In this document: positions 17,726 through 26,636 of the stretch, piece after piece | Layout: every line of letters begins with the position of its first letter | How positions within the stretch are numbered: position 1 is the stretch's first letter | Assembly (NCBI GenBank): GCA_049840395.1 | Contig: JASGLD010000008.1 | Span: forward strand, 186,001 to 250,000 | Direction: 5' to 3' | Source of the DNA: CAILZL01 sp049840395 | GTDB lineage: Bacteria > Pseudomonadota > Gammaproteobacteria > Steroidobacterales > Steroidobacteraceae | Length of the DNA: 64,000 nt | Position numbers and translations under genes: made by a program | Notes under the pieces: generated by a model | The model's input: only the letters and a program-made list of their open reading frames with translations | Database searches by the model: none | What the model was told of the DNA's origin: nothing

Positions 17726-18726
17726 TGGACTCACATATGGCTTTCATGACGCTGGCCTGCCTGGTCGCGTTGGCATTGGCGTTCGATTTCATGAATGGTT
17801 TTCATGATGCCGCCAACTCCATCGCCACCGTGGTGTCCACCGGCGTACTCAAACCCTATCAAGCCGTACTATGGGCAGCCTGTTTCAACTTCGTTGCCTT
17901 CGGCATCTTCGAACTGAAAGTGGCAGCGACAGTGGGCAAGGGCATTGTCGATCCCAACTATATCGATCACTACGTGATCTTCGGTGCACTGATGGGGGCC
18001 ATCGCCTGGAACATCATCACCTGGTACTACGGACTACCCTCCAGCTCATCGCATGCGCTGATCGGCGGCATGATGGGCGCCACCATGGCCAAGGCCGGCA
18101 CCACGCCGCTGCTCTCGGCAGGCATCACCAAGACCGCCATCTTCATCGTACTGTCGCCATTGCTGGGCCTGCTGTTCGGCGGCCTGATCATGGTGGCAGT
18201 GTCGTGGCTGTTCTTCCGCTCCTCGACCCGTAAAGTGGATCGCTGGTTCCGCCGCCTGCAGCTGGTCTCGTCGGCGCTGTATAGCATTGGCCATGGCAGC
18301 AACGATGCGCAGAAGACCATGGGCATCATTTGGTTGTTGCTGATTTCAGCAGGCGTTACCACGCAGGATCACCTCCCCAACTGGGTGATCATCAGCTGCT
18401 ACGTGGCGATCTCCGCAGGCACGCTGTTCGGCGGCTGGCGCATCGTGAAAACCATGGGCCAGAAAATCACCAAGCTAAAACCGGTGGGCGGCTTTGCTGC
18501 GGAGACCGGCGGCGCCATTACGCTATTCATGGCCTCGAGCTTTGGTATTCCGGTATCCACCACGCACACTATTACCGGTGCGATTGTCGGCGTGGGCTCG
18601 GCGCATAACGCCCGCGCAGTTCACTGGGGCATCGCCGGCAATATCGTGATCGCCTGGATTCTAACCATCCCCGCTTCGGCCACGATGGCGGCATTGGCTT
18701 GGTGGATTGGCAATAAGCTGCTGTAA
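17725..18726 (+). CDS. pit: Low-affinity inorganic phosphate transporter (Pit family)
   Basis: 333-residue inner-membrane transporter with ~10 hydrophobic helices. The two PD001131-type signature repeats are visible: FDFMNGFHDAANSIATVVSTG near the N-terminus and YSIGHGSNDAQKTMGII near residue 195. It should import phosphate (probably as metal-phosphate) with protons. Translationally coupled to the DUF47 gene. Confidence 0.94.
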   Translation: MDSHMAFMTLACLVALALAFDFMNGFHDAANSIATVVSTGVLKPYQAVLWAACFNFVAFGIFELKVAATVGKGIVDPNYIDHYVIFGALMGAIAWNIITWYYGLPSSSSHALIGGMMGATMAKAGTTPLLSAGITKTAIFIVLSPLLGLLFGGLIMVAVSWLFFRSSTRKVDRWFRRLQLVSSALYSIGHGSNDAQKTMGIIWLLLISAGVTTQDHLPNWVIISCYVAISAGTLFGGWRIVKTMGQKITKLKPVGGFAAETGGAITLFMASSFGIPVSTTHTITGAIVGVGSAHNARAVHWGIAGNIVIAWILTIPASATMAALAWWIGNKLL

Positions 18727-18736
18727 GCAAGCATCT

Positions 18737-18830
18737 GTAGGGGCGAGGCATGCCTCGCCCTCTTAATATTTTCAATTGCTCTTCGCGAACAGGGCGGGTA
18801 AACGCGGAAGACCGCTAAACCCGCCCCTAC
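18737..18830. repeat. REP-like pair after pit
   Basis: GTAGG-tagged palindrome GGGCGAGGCATGCCTCGCCC (18741-18760), then a second inverted unit (18792-18830) running from GGGCGGGT to ACCCGCCCCTAC. The second unit contains the 26-base tract 18790-18815 that recurs at 47048-47073. It lies between convergent pit and folE and may act as a 3' hairpin for both. Confidence 0.75.
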
Positions 18831-18844
18831 AAAAACAATCGCAA

Positions 18845-19486
18845 TCAACCCGCGCCGCGAATTCCAATAAAGCGCAGAAACTCGGCACGGGTACGCGCAT
18901 CTTCGCGGAAGGTGCCTAACATCTTGCTGGTGATCATCGACACGCCGCGCTTGTGTACGCCGCGCGTGGTCATGCATTCATGCACTGCATCGACCACCAC
19001 GCCGACGCCGCGCGGCTTCAATACATCATTGATGCAGCGTGCGATCTCGGCAGTGAGCTTCTCCTGCACCTGTAGACGCTTGGCGTAACCATTCACCACT
19101 CGCGCCAGTTTACTGATACCCACCACCTTGTCGGTGGGCAGGTAGCCCACATGCACGCGACCGATGATCGGCGCCATGTGATGCTCGCAGTAAGACTCGA
19201 ACTCGATATCGCGCAGCACGATCAACTCATCGTAACCGGCCACTTCCTCAAAGGTGCGCTTGAGATATTCGGCAGGATTGATCGAGTAACCGGCAAACCA
19301 CTCGCGATACGCCGCAGCAACGCGCTTGGGCGTATCCAACAGACCTTCGCGTTGCGGGTCATCGCCGGCCCATTGCAACAAGGTGCGCACGGCCTCTTCT
19401 GCCTGTTCGCGCGACACTATCGGCTTAGGCGGCTTGGTGGCGCTCGCCGCTTTGCCGGCGGTTTTATTTGCAGGTTTTTTAGGCAT
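18845..19486 (-). CDS. folE: GTP cyclohydrolase I FolE
   Basis: 213 residues. The zinc/active-site blocks are EFESYCEHHMAPIIGRVHVGYLP and DAVHECMTTRGVHKRG; the C-terminal TSKMLGTFREDARTRAEFL is typical. It converts GTP to dihydroneopterin triphosphate, the first step of folate synthesis. An unusual Lys/Ala/Pro-rich N-terminal extension (~30 residues) precedes the conserved domain. Start is ATG 19486, with GGAGATCC just upstream. Confidence 0.95.
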   Translation of the reverse strand: MPKKPANKTAGKAASATKPPKPIVSREQAEEAVRTLLQWAGDDPQREGLLDTPKRVAAAYREWFAGYSINPAEYLKRTFEEVAGYDELIVLRDIEFESYCEHHMAPIIGRVHVGYLPTDKVVGISKLARVVNGYAKRLQVQEKLTAEIARCINDVLKPRGVGVVVDAVHECMTTRGVHKRGVSMITSKMLGTFREDARTRAEFLRFIGIRGAG

Positions 19487-19591
19487 GTAGGATCTCCATA
19501 ATAAGCTCGAATCCCTCCGACTAAATATACAGTGGCAGCGATTCAGCTCAGCCAGGCACCCGGGCAGCTTAGCATGTGGCAAGCTTCCACC

Positions 19592-20437
19592 ATGACTCCA
19601 ATCACCCGAGTGTCCCTGCCGATCGCCATGAAGCTGCTATGGCTGGCCCTGCTTCTGCCAATGTCGCAGAGTGCGCACGCGTGGGGCAATGTGGGACATC
19701 GGGTCACGGGGTTGATCGCCAGTGGCATGCTCACCCCTAAGACACGCCAGCAGGTGCAACAGCTGCTAGGTGAAGAGACGCTGGCAACAGCGACAACGGA
19801 CATGGATACTCAGCGCACCAGCTTGAGAGAACGCTGGCCGACATCGGACCAGTGGCATTACGACAATCAACCGGTGTGTGGCGCCGCACACAGCTACTGC
19901 GCAGATGGCAATTGCGCCACGCGGCAGATTGAGCACTTCCGTGGCGTATTAGCCAGTAAACGCACCAGCCAGGCCGAGCGCGCGCTGGCATTGCGACTGT
20001 TGATACACATGCTGGGCGATATTCATCAACCGTTGCATATGGGAGATAACGCCGACCGCGGCGGCAATAATTTATATGTGCGCCTGTACGCAGGGGGTGA
20101 ACGCTATCGTCTGCATGAATTACTCGATACGGTATTGCTCAAGGACATCATGGCCGGACAGCGCGTGGAAAATTACGCAGCACAACTACAGCAGCGCTAT
20201 AAAAATAAATTGCGCGAGTGGCAGAAGGGTGAACTGCGCGAGTGGGCTCAGCAAACACATGAGTTGGCGACCACACATACCTACGGCCTGCTGCCTGGCT
20301 TTGCCTGCCGCACCGACAACACCCAAACGATTACGTTATCCGCCGCGTATGTTCAGGACGCGCGTAACTATTTACCCGAACAATTAACCAAGGCCGGCGC
20401 ACGCATTGCAGCTGTCCTGAACGCCACGCTCAATTGA
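19592..20437 (+). CDS. S1/P1-type secreted nuclease
   Basis: About 281 residues with a signal peptide whose cleavage should expose an N-terminal Trp (..SAHA|WGNVGHRVTGLIA). In S1/P1 nucleases this Trp is a zinc ligand. Other zinc-site residues appear in LLIHMLGDIHQPLHMGDNADRGGN. Cysteines in QPVCGAAHSYCADGNCA may form disulfides. It should degrade single-stranded nucleic acid outside the cytoplasm. The start is uncertain: ATG 19592 or ATG 19628; neither has a good ribosome site, and both leave a signal peptide. Confidence 0.88.
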   Translation: MTPITRVSLPIAMKLLWLALLLPMSQSAHAWGNVGHRVTGLIASGMLTPKTRQQVQQLLGEETLATATTDMDTQRTSLRERWPTSDQWHYDNQPVCGAAHSYCADGNCATRQIEHFRGVLASKRTSQAERALALRLLIHMLGDIHQPLHMGDNADRGGNNLYVRLYAGGERYRLHELLDTVLLKDIMAGQRVENYAAQLQQRYKNKLREWQKGELREWAQQTHELATTHTYGLLPGFACRTDNTQTITLSAAYVQDARNYLPEQLTKAGARIAAVLNATLN

Positions 20438-20450
20438 CGCCCAACAGGTA

Positions 20451-21605
20451 ATGCCCAATCCCTTCCTTCGCCAACTGTTGCCGTTGCGCTTTCCCTGGCG
20501 CGAAGGTAATCAATTCGACTTGCTGGTGGATGGCCGCGAGTACTTTCCCGCCATGCTGCAGGCCATTGCTCAGGCTCAGCAGAGCATCGAACTGGAAATG
20601 TACCTGGTCAGTAGCGGCGCGGTATTCACTCAATTTCAACAAGCGCTGCTGCAGGCCGTGCAACGCGGCGTGCACATACGCATTCTGCTCGATGGTTACG
20701 GCGCACGCGGTCTGCACTTTGCCGATCGACAAGTGCTGCAAACCGCCGGCGTTGAATTTGCGATCTTCAATCGGCTGCGCTGGCGTAAAGGTCTGGGCAA
20801 TCTGTTGCGCAACCATCGCAAGCTGTTGTTGATCGACCAGCAGCTGGCCTATGTGGGCGGCGCGGGTTTGACCGACGAATTTCTGTATGCGCGCCATCAG
20901 CCGCCCTGGCATGAAGTCATGCTGGCGATTCGCGGCCCGGTGGTCGTCGATTGGCATGTGTTATTCGAACGCACCTGGTCGGGCATTCGCAAGAACTGGT
21001 TCAAGCGGCCGCGCGTGCCGCAGGCCACCGATATCGCAGGCAACGAGTCCGGTCGGGTATGCGCCAGCAATGGACCACGTGCGCATCATGTGCTGCACTC
21101 GTTGTATCAGCAGATATCAAAAAGCCAACAACGCGTATGGCTGATAACGCCCTACTTTCTGCCCTCGCTGCGCCTACGGCGGTTGTTAGTGAAGGCAGCC
21201 CAACGAAAATTGGATGTGCGCATACTGGTGCCCGGACGATTGACGGACCACCCCAGCGTACGTCATGCCTCGCGCCGCTACTATGCACGCCTGCTGCGCA
21301 GCGGCGTACGCATTTTTGAATACCAACCCAGTTTCATCCACGCCAAGATTGCGTTGTGCGATGACTGGGCAAGTATTGGCTCAACCAATTTCGATCGCTG
21401 GAACCTGCGCTGGAATCTGGATGCCAATCAGGAGATCAACAGCGCGGAATTTGCCGATCAGGTGCGGCATTTGTTGGACATAGATTTTGCCGCCAGTGAA
21501 ATGCTGCGTTACGACACCTGGCTGCAACGACCCGCGTACTTACGTCTATTCGAGACATTGAATGGCTGGCTGGATCAGCTGCTGGCGCGCCTGCGCATAC
21601 GTTAG
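20451..21605 (+). CDS. clsB: Cardiolipin synthase B-like phospholipase D protein
   Basis: 384 residues with two PLD HKD motifs: HRKLLLID near residue 123, and HAKIALCD followed by SIGSTNFDRWN near residue 297. There are no N-terminal membrane helices, so it is the ClsB rather than ClsA type. It should join two phosphatidylglycerols, or phosphatidylglycerol and phosphatidylethanolamine, to make cardiolipin at the inner membrane. 13 bases downstream of the nuclease gene; probably co-transcribed. Confidence 0.88.
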   Translation: MPNPFLRQLLPLRFPWREGNQFDLLVDGREYFPAMLQAIAQAQQSIELEMYLVSSGAVFTQFQQALLQAVQRGVHIRILLDGYGARGLHFADRQVLQTAGVEFAIFNRLRWRKGLGNLLRNHRKLLLIDQQLAYVGGAGLTDEFLYARHQPPWHEVMLAIRGPVVVDWHVLFERTWSGIRKNWFKRPRVPQATDIAGNESGRVCASNGPRAHHVLHSLYQQISKSQQRVWLITPYFLPSLRLRRLLVKAAQRKLDVRILVPGRLTDHPSVRHASRRYYARLLRSGVRIFEYQPSFIHAKIALCDDWASIGSTNFDRWNLRWNLDANQEINSAEFADQVRHLLDIDFAASEMLRYDTWLQRPAYLRLFETLNGWLDQLLARLRIR

Positions 21606-21702
21606 CCTGCATACGTTAGATTGACGTTGCAGATGCCGTGTCAACCGAAGTCCGGGCTGCCCGTTGAAGCTGTCATCGCCACTGCTTCAAGGAATCGCCA
21701 TC

Positions 21703-22104
21703 ATGAATCTTCGCTCGACACTCGTCAGCGCCGCGCTCATTGTTTGCGCCGCACTACCTCTGCACGCGCAATCAACCTCTGCCAGCGGCGAATATCCGGC
21801 ACTGGAAACCGCCTGTGCACAAAATCCGGATCGCTGCGCCGAGTTGCGCGCAAAAATCGAGGCCAAGTGCAGCGAAGATCCCAAAGGTTGCGCGGATCGA
21901 AAAGCCAAACTGGAAGCACGCCTGGCCAAGTTGAAAGAAAAATGTGCAGCCGATCCCAATGCCTGTGCAGAGAAGAAAGCCAAGCTACAAGAACGTGCCG
22001 CTGACATTAAAGCCAAGTGCGATGCCAACCCAAGCGCCTGCGAAGAGCGCAAAGCCAGCATTCGCGAACGCATCCAACAACGTCGGGCTCAGCAGGCGAA
22101 GTAG
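21703..22104 (+). CDS. Secreted CX6C-repeat helical protein, function unknown
   Basis: 133 residues. The signal peptide runs to about residue 22 (LPLHAQ). The remainder is a charged helix carrying four Cys pairs, each C-x6-C with a central Pro: C38/C45, C56/C63, C81/C88, C106/C113. The pairs are 18, 25 and 25 residues apart; 18 is one heptad less than 25. Lys/Ala/Glu/Arg segments (RKAKLEARL, KKAKLQERA) fill the spaces. I do not recognise a named family. Likely periplasmic with disulfides formed by DsbA. Start ATG 21703 follows AAGGAA; an earlier in-frame ATG (21664) lacks one. Confidence 0.75.
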   Translation: MNLRSTLVSAALIVCAALPLHAQSTSASGEYPALETACAQNPDRCAELRAKIEAKCSEDPKGCADRKAKLEARLAKLKEKCAADPNACAEKKAKLQERAADIKAKCDANPSACEERKASIRERIQQRRAQQAK

Positions 22105-22148
22105 TCAGCTGCAATGATGAGTTGAAAGCTACGCACAGACCAGCAGAC

Positions 22149-22185
22149 CCTCTTCCCTGCCCCTCTCCCGCATGCGGGAGAGGGA
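22149..22185. repeat. Perfect palindrome after the Cys-repeat gene
   Basis: CCCTCTCCCGCA/TGCGGGAGAGGG is a perfect 12+12 inverted repeat at 22161-22184. It is similar in composition to the CCTCCCCCGC repeats at 4474 and 59780. No T-run follows, so it is better called a REP-like unit than a terminator. Confidence 0.65.
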
Positions 22186-22230
22186 AATAATCGCTATCTC
22201 GTGAACACACGTATCTAAGTGCCGGTCTCG

Positions 22231-22638
22231 TTAACGCAAAGCTTTCCTGATCACCAACTTCAACCCAGACCAAGTCTCATTCACTGCACAGACCTTGATA
22301 TCCACCAGACCCAGCGGCAATGCGATTTCTCTAATCACATCTTCGGTGACATCGCTATCCATCTTGGCCGATTTCTTGGGCCATGAAACCCAGATCATCG
22401 CCTCGGGTTTTATTTGCTTGCGGTAAGCGGCCAGCGTTTTAGCAAGCTCCGTTTTCGACATAGTGAACATGTGCAGCACATCCGTCGTAGCTGCAGCGCG
22501 TGCTACAAATTTCACGCCCTCAGGCAGGGGCTCCAACCACTCTGCATAGTTATCCGGTGCGTTCTTTACATACACCGTACTGCCGGTTTTGATACCCAGT
22601 TTCTTGGCTAACGGCGTGCCCGAATAACCGGTCGGCAT
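22231..22638 (-). CDS. DUF3052 family protein
   Basis: 135 residues. The N-terminus GYSGTPLAKKLGIKTGS and the central segment MIWVSWPKKSAKMDSDVTEDVIREIALPLGLVDIKVCAVNETWSGLKLVIRK are the diagnostic DUF3052 blocks. Soluble; function unknown. Its ATG abuts the stop of the preceding SDR gene with no gap, so the two are translated together. Confidence 0.85.
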   Translation of the reverse strand: MPTGYSGTPLAKKLGIKTGSTVYVKNAPDNYAEWLEPLPEGVKFVARAAATTDVLHMFTMSKTELAKTLAAYRKQIKPEAMIWVSWPKKSAKMDSDVTEDVIREIALPLGLVDIKVCAVNETWSGLKLVIRKALR

Positions 22639-23418
22639 TCAATTGCCATCGCTGATAGTGGTGCCGCCATCGACAATGAGATTCTGACCCGTGATGAACG
22701 CGCCAGCCGGTGCGGCCAGCATCACTGCCACACCGGCAATCTCATTCACCTCACCGGCACGGCGCAATGGCGTGAGCGACAAACGTCGCTCCAACACCGA
22801 TGGATTTTCCAACAACGGTTTGGCGAACTCAGTGCGAATCAATCCCGGCGCGATGGCATTGACGCAGACATTCGCCGGCCCCCATTCCACTGCAAGATTG
22901 CGCGCCAGCTGCGCCACGCCCGCCTTCGACAAGCCATACAGACCGATACCCTTATTGCCGCGCACGCTGGACAGACTGCTGGTAATGATCACTCTGCCAT
23001 CGCGACGTTCGGCCATGGCCGGAATCACCATGCTGGTGAGCCATAGCACGCTGCGCAGATTGATGGTCATGGTCAGTTCCCAATCGCGATCGCTGGCACT
23101 GGAGATCGGCCCCATATGCGGCGCGACGCCGGCATTGCACACCAGCACATCGATACGCCCACGCTGCGCAATGGTTTGATCCACCAACGCCTGCAACTGC
23201 GCGCGGTCAGACACATCGCAGGCGATGCCGATGACATCCAATCGTTGCTGCCGCAGCTGCGCCGCGACGCTGGCACAGGCATCGACCTCATTGCTGGAAA
23301 TCACCACCTGCGCGCCGGCACGCGCCATTTGCTCGGCAATGGCCAGACCGATGCCGCGGGTGGCGCCGGTAACCAGAGCTACCTTGCCAGTAAGATCGAA
23401 TAGTGGATTGGCGCTCAT
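22639..23418 (-). CDS. SDR-family oxidoreductase
   Basis: 259-residue classical short-chain dehydrogenase/reductase. The cofactor motif is TGATRGIG (~17-24), NAG is at ~90, the catalytic Ser is in ITSSLSSV, and the active-site Y-x3-K is YGLSKAG. C-terminal AAPAGAFITGQNLIVDGG is the usual SDR ending. The substrate cannot be told from sequence. Start ATG 23418 is chosen because MSANPLFDLTGKVALVTG aligns with SDR N-termini; AAAGAA precedes it. Confidence 0.88.
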   Translation of the reverse strand: MSANPLFDLTGKVALVTGATRGIGLAIAEQMARAGAQVVISSNEVDACASVAAQLRQQRLDVIGIACDVSDRAQLQALVDQTIAQRGRIDVLVCNAGVAPHMGPISSASDRDWELTMTINLRSVLWLTSMVIPAMAERRDGRVIITSSLSSVRGNKGIGLYGLSKAGVAQLARNLAVEWGPANVCVNAIAPGLIRTEFAKPLLENPSVLERRLSLTPLRRAGEVNEIAGVAVMLAAPAGAFITGQNLIVDGGTTISDGN

Positions 23419-23575
23419 TGGTAATTCTTTGTGCAAGCTTGATCTGAACAATGGATAGGAATGTCAGCCCGGACTCGCCCCATCCTCCCCCGTACAACCC
23501 GCGACAGAGCCGTAATAACGCAACCAAAGGCCCGCCCGCCGGATAGAATGTCGGGACTTTAACAGGCTCATTCCC

Positions 23576-24343
23576 ATGGAACCACACGCCCCTCACGACG
23601 CCAATGCCAAGACCGATTTCGGCTTCAGCGAAGTACCGCTGGCCGAGAAGGCCGGCAAGGTGCGCGCGGTATTCGACTCGGTGGCCGACAAGTACGACGT
23701 AATGAACGACTTGATGTCGGGCGGCGCACATCGACTATGGAAGCGCTTCACCCTGTCGCAAACCGGTCTGCGCCCGGGCCAGTGCGCGCTGGATGTGGCC
23801 GGCGGTACCGGCGACCTGAGCATCGGCATGGCCGAACAGGTGGGCGCGACGGGCCTGGTGGTTCACACCGACATCAATGCCGCGATGCTGGGCAATGGTC
23901 GCAACCGTCTGCTCGATAAAGGCCTGGCCAGCAACGTGCGCTGGTCCCTGGCCAATGCCGAATGCCTGCCCTTTGCCGACAACAGCTTCGATTGCGTGAC
24001 CATCGGCTTCGGCCTGCGCAATGTCACCGACAAGGCCAAAGCATTGCGTTCCATGTATCGCGTGCTCAAGCCGGGCGGCCAGTTGATGATTCTGGAATTT
24101 TCGCATCCCACCGCACCCGGATTGAAGCCGGTATATGACTGGTATTCGTTCAACGTGCTGCCGAAGCTGGGCAAAGTGGTGGCGAACGATGAAGCCAGCT
24201 ATCGCTACCTGGCCGAATCCATTCGCAAGTTTCCGGATCAGCAGACCCTGCTGGGCATGTTGCAGGAAGCCGGTTTCGAACAAACCAGTTTCCACAATCT
24301 CACCGGCGGCATTGTTGCACTACACCGCGGCTATAAGTTTTGA
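23576..24343 (+). CDS. ubiE: Ubiquinone/menaquinone biosynthesis methyltransferase UbiE
   Basis: 255-residue SAM-dependent class I methyltransferase. KVRAVFDSVADKYDVMNDLMS and LDVAGGTGDLS (SAM site, ~70-80) are UbiE signatures; IGFGLRNVTDK and ILEFSHP follow. It C-methylates demethylmenaquinol/DDMQ. First gene of ubiE-ubiJ-ubiB. Confidence 0.96.
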   Translation: MEPHAPHDANAKTDFGFSEVPLAEKAGKVRAVFDSVADKYDVMNDLMSGGAHRLWKRFTLSQTGLRPGQCALDVAGGTGDLSIGMAEQVGATGLVVHTDINAAMLGNGRNRLLDKGLASNVRWSLANAECLPFADNSFDCVTIGFGLRNVTDKAKALRSMYRVLKPGGQLMILEFSHPTAPGLKPVYDWYSFNVLPKLGKVVANDEASYRYLAESIRKFPDQQTLLGMLQEAGFEQTSFHNLTGGIVALHRGYKF

Positions 24344-24351
24344 GCACATAG

Positions 24352-24966
24352 ATGTTGCTTAGCGCCATTGAAACCACACTGAACCGCAATATCGCCGCCT
24401 CATCGGCGGCGCGTGCCTTGTGCGCACGGCTCAACGGCAAGTCGCTGCGTCTGCAATTGACCGGCATGCCCACAGCCTTCTTATTGCGAGCCATCGATGA
24501 TCGCATTCAATTAAGCACTCAAAACGATAGTGGCGATAGTGCGGCAGACGCCAGCCTGTCCGGCAGTCCGCTGGGCTTGCTCAATCTCGCACAGCAACAA
24601 TCTACCGCGGCATTGCAGGGCAGTTCGGTGCGTATCGAAGGCGATGCCGAAGTGGCGCAAAGCTTTAGCGAGCTGCTCAAACAAGCCAAGCCCGACCTTG
24701 AAGAAGAGCTTTCTCGTGTGGTGGGCGATGTGGCCGCACACCAGCTGGGCAATACCGTGCGTAGCCTGCTGGGCTTTGGTCACCGTGTCGGCAGCACCTT
24801 GCTACAGAATGTGGGTGAATATCTCAGCGAAGAAAGCCGCGACGTACCCAGCAAGACCGAAGCGGATGAATTCAACCACGATGTCGATGTGCTGCGTGAC
24901 GATGCCGAACGCTTTGCGGCGCGACTGAGCGCGCTAGAACGCAAGACCGCAACCAACAAACAATGA
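24352..24966 (+). CDS. ubiJ: Ubiquinone biosynthesis accessory factor UbiJ (SCP2 domain)
   Basis: 204 residues. The N-terminal half (~1-110) is an SCP2-like lipid-binding domain, including GKSLRLQLTGMPTAFLLRAID and SSVRIEGDAEVAQSF. The C-terminal part is a charged helix ending RLSALERKTATNKQ. Known UbiJ organises the cytoplasmic ubiquinone-synthesis complex. Eight bases after ubiE and overlapping ubiB by four bases, which supports the call despite low sequence conservation in this family. Confidence 0.9.
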   Translation: MLLSAIETTLNRNIAASSAARALCARLNGKSLRLQLTGMPTAFLLRAIDDRIQLSTQNDSGDSAADASLSGSPLGLLNLAQQQSTAALQGSSVRIEGDAEVAQSFSELLKQAKPDLEEELSRVVGDVAAHQLGNTVRSLLGFGHRVGSTLLQNVGEYLSEESRDVPSKTEADEFNHDVDVLRDDAERFAARLSALERKTATNKQ

Positions 24967-26600
24967 TGAACCTCCGCGTCTTCTCCCGCTTACTGCAAAT
25001 TCATCGCGTCCTGGTCAAACACGGCCTGGACGAATTCGTGCAAGACACGCGCTTTGCCGGTCCACTACGAATTGCCTATCTGGCTTCGCCGGCCGCCTGG
25101 TTTCAGATCAAGCACAAGGGCACACGCGGTGAACGGCTGCGCCTGGCCTTGGAAGAACTCGGCCCCATCTTCATGAAGTTCGGGCAGGCGTTATCCACAC
25201 GCCGCGATCTATTGCCACCGGACATTGCCGATGAGCTGGCCAAACTACAGGACCGAGTGCCGCCCTTCCCCGCACAACTGGCGCGCGCCTTGATCGAGCA
25301 GGCATTGGAAAAACCGGTAACCGAGGTCTTTGCACAATTCGATGCCGAGCCGCTGGCCGCCGCGACCATCGCGCAAGTTCATGCGGCACAGCTGCAAGAC
25401 GGCAGCGAAGTCGTCGTGAAAGTGGTGCGCCCCGGCATCCGCGCATTGATCGAACGTGACATCGAAGTGCTGTATGCACTCGCTGCATTAGCGATGAAGT
25501 ATTGGAGCCTGGGCACCAAGCTCAAACCGGTGGAAGTAGTACGCGAGTACGAAAAAACCATCATCGATGAACTCGACCTCATGCGTGAAGCAGCCAATGC
25601 TTCGCAGTTACGCCACAACTTTCAAAACTCGCAATTGCTATACGCACCCAAGGTTTATTTCGATCTGTGTCGCAGCAATGTGATGGTGATGGAACGGGTA
25701 CGTGGCGTGCAGATCAGCAACATGACGGAACTGCGTCAGCGCGGCGTCAACATCCAGCGCCTGGCTGAAAACGGCGTGGAAATCTTTTTCACGCAGGTGT
25801 TTCGCCACAATTTCTTTCATGCCGATATGCATCCGGGCAACATCTTCGTGCTCACTGAAGACCCGGAACATCCGGTGTATGCGGCCATTGATTTCGGCAT
25901 CGTCGGCACACTGGACCCGCGCGACCAGCACTATCTCGCTGAAAACTTCCTGGCGTTTTTCAATCACGACTTCCGACGCGTCGCCCAGCTGCATATCGAC
26001 TCGGGCTGGCTACCCGCCGGCACGCGCGTCGATGAAGTGGAATCCGCCGTGCGCACGGTGTGCGAACCCATCTTCAACAAGCCGCTGAGAGAAATCTCCT
26101 TCGGCCAGGTGCTGACACGCCTGTTCGAAGCCGCACAACGCTTCGATATGGAAATTCAGCCGCAGCTGTTCCTGCTGCAGAAAACCCTGCTGCAAGTGGA
26201 AGGCCTGGGCCGTCAGCTGTATCCGGATCTCGATCTATGGAAGACCGCCAAACCCATCATGCAGGAATGGATGCATAGACGTATGAGCCCGCGCGGCGTA
26301 CTGCGCGAATGGAAAAAACAGTTACCGGACATCGGTGAAGCCATTCGCACCGTACCCACCTTGATTCAACAGGCCTTGATGCGCGCCTCGGAAGGTCGTT
26401 ATCGCGTCAACGTGAAGAACGACGGTGTGGAAGAACTACGTCTTGAGTTGTTACGTAGTGCACGACGTCGCGATCAAACCATCCTGGCATCGGCATTGCT
26501 GTTCAGCGGTGTGCTGTGGTTCGCCATTGTCATTGAACCGATCTGGCCCGGAGCGATATGCTTGCTGGGAGGCATTTTAACTTTGTTGGGACGGAAGTAG
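24963..26600 (+). CDS. ubiB: UbiB, atypical kinase/ATPase required for ubiquinone synthesis
   Basis: 545 residues. The KxGQ motif is MKFGQALSTRRDLLPPDIADEL; AAATIAQVHAAQLQDG is the Ala-rich loop; FFHADMHPGNIFV and AIDFGIVGTLD are the kinase-like catalytic and metal motifs. Two hydrophobic helices at the C-terminus (~500-545) anchor it in the membrane. It follows ubiJ with an ATGATG overlap. Here ubiB is not followed by tat genes as in E. coli. Confidence 0.96.
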   Translation: MMNLRVFSRLLQIHRVLVKHGLDEFVQDTRFAGPLRIAYLASPAAWFQIKHKGTRGERLRLALEELGPIFMKFGQALSTRRDLLPPDIADELAKLQDRVPPFPAQLARALIEQALEKPVTEVFAQFDAEPLAAATIAQVHAAQLQDGSEVVVKVVRPGIRALIERDIEVLYALAALAMKYWSLGTKLKPVEVVREYEKTIIDELDLMREAANASQLRHNFQNSQLLYAPKVYFDLCRSNVMVMERVRGVQISNMTELRQRGVNIQRLAENGVEIFFTQVFRHNFFHADMHPGNIFVLTEDPEHPVYAAIDFGIVGTLDPRDQHYLAENFLAFFNHDFRRVAQLHIDSGWLPAGTRVDEVESAVRTVCEPIFNKPLREISFGQVLTRLFEAAQRFDMEIQPQLFLLQKTLLQVEGLGRQLYPDLDLWKTAKPIMQEWMHRRMSPRGVLREWKKQLPDIGEAIRTVPTLIQQALMRASEGRYRVNVKNDGVEELRLELLRSARRRDQTILASALLFSGVLWFAIVIEPIWPGAICLLGGILTLLGRK

Positions 26601-26636
26601 CCTCTGCGCACACTAGGCAAATAACAAGGAATCGGG

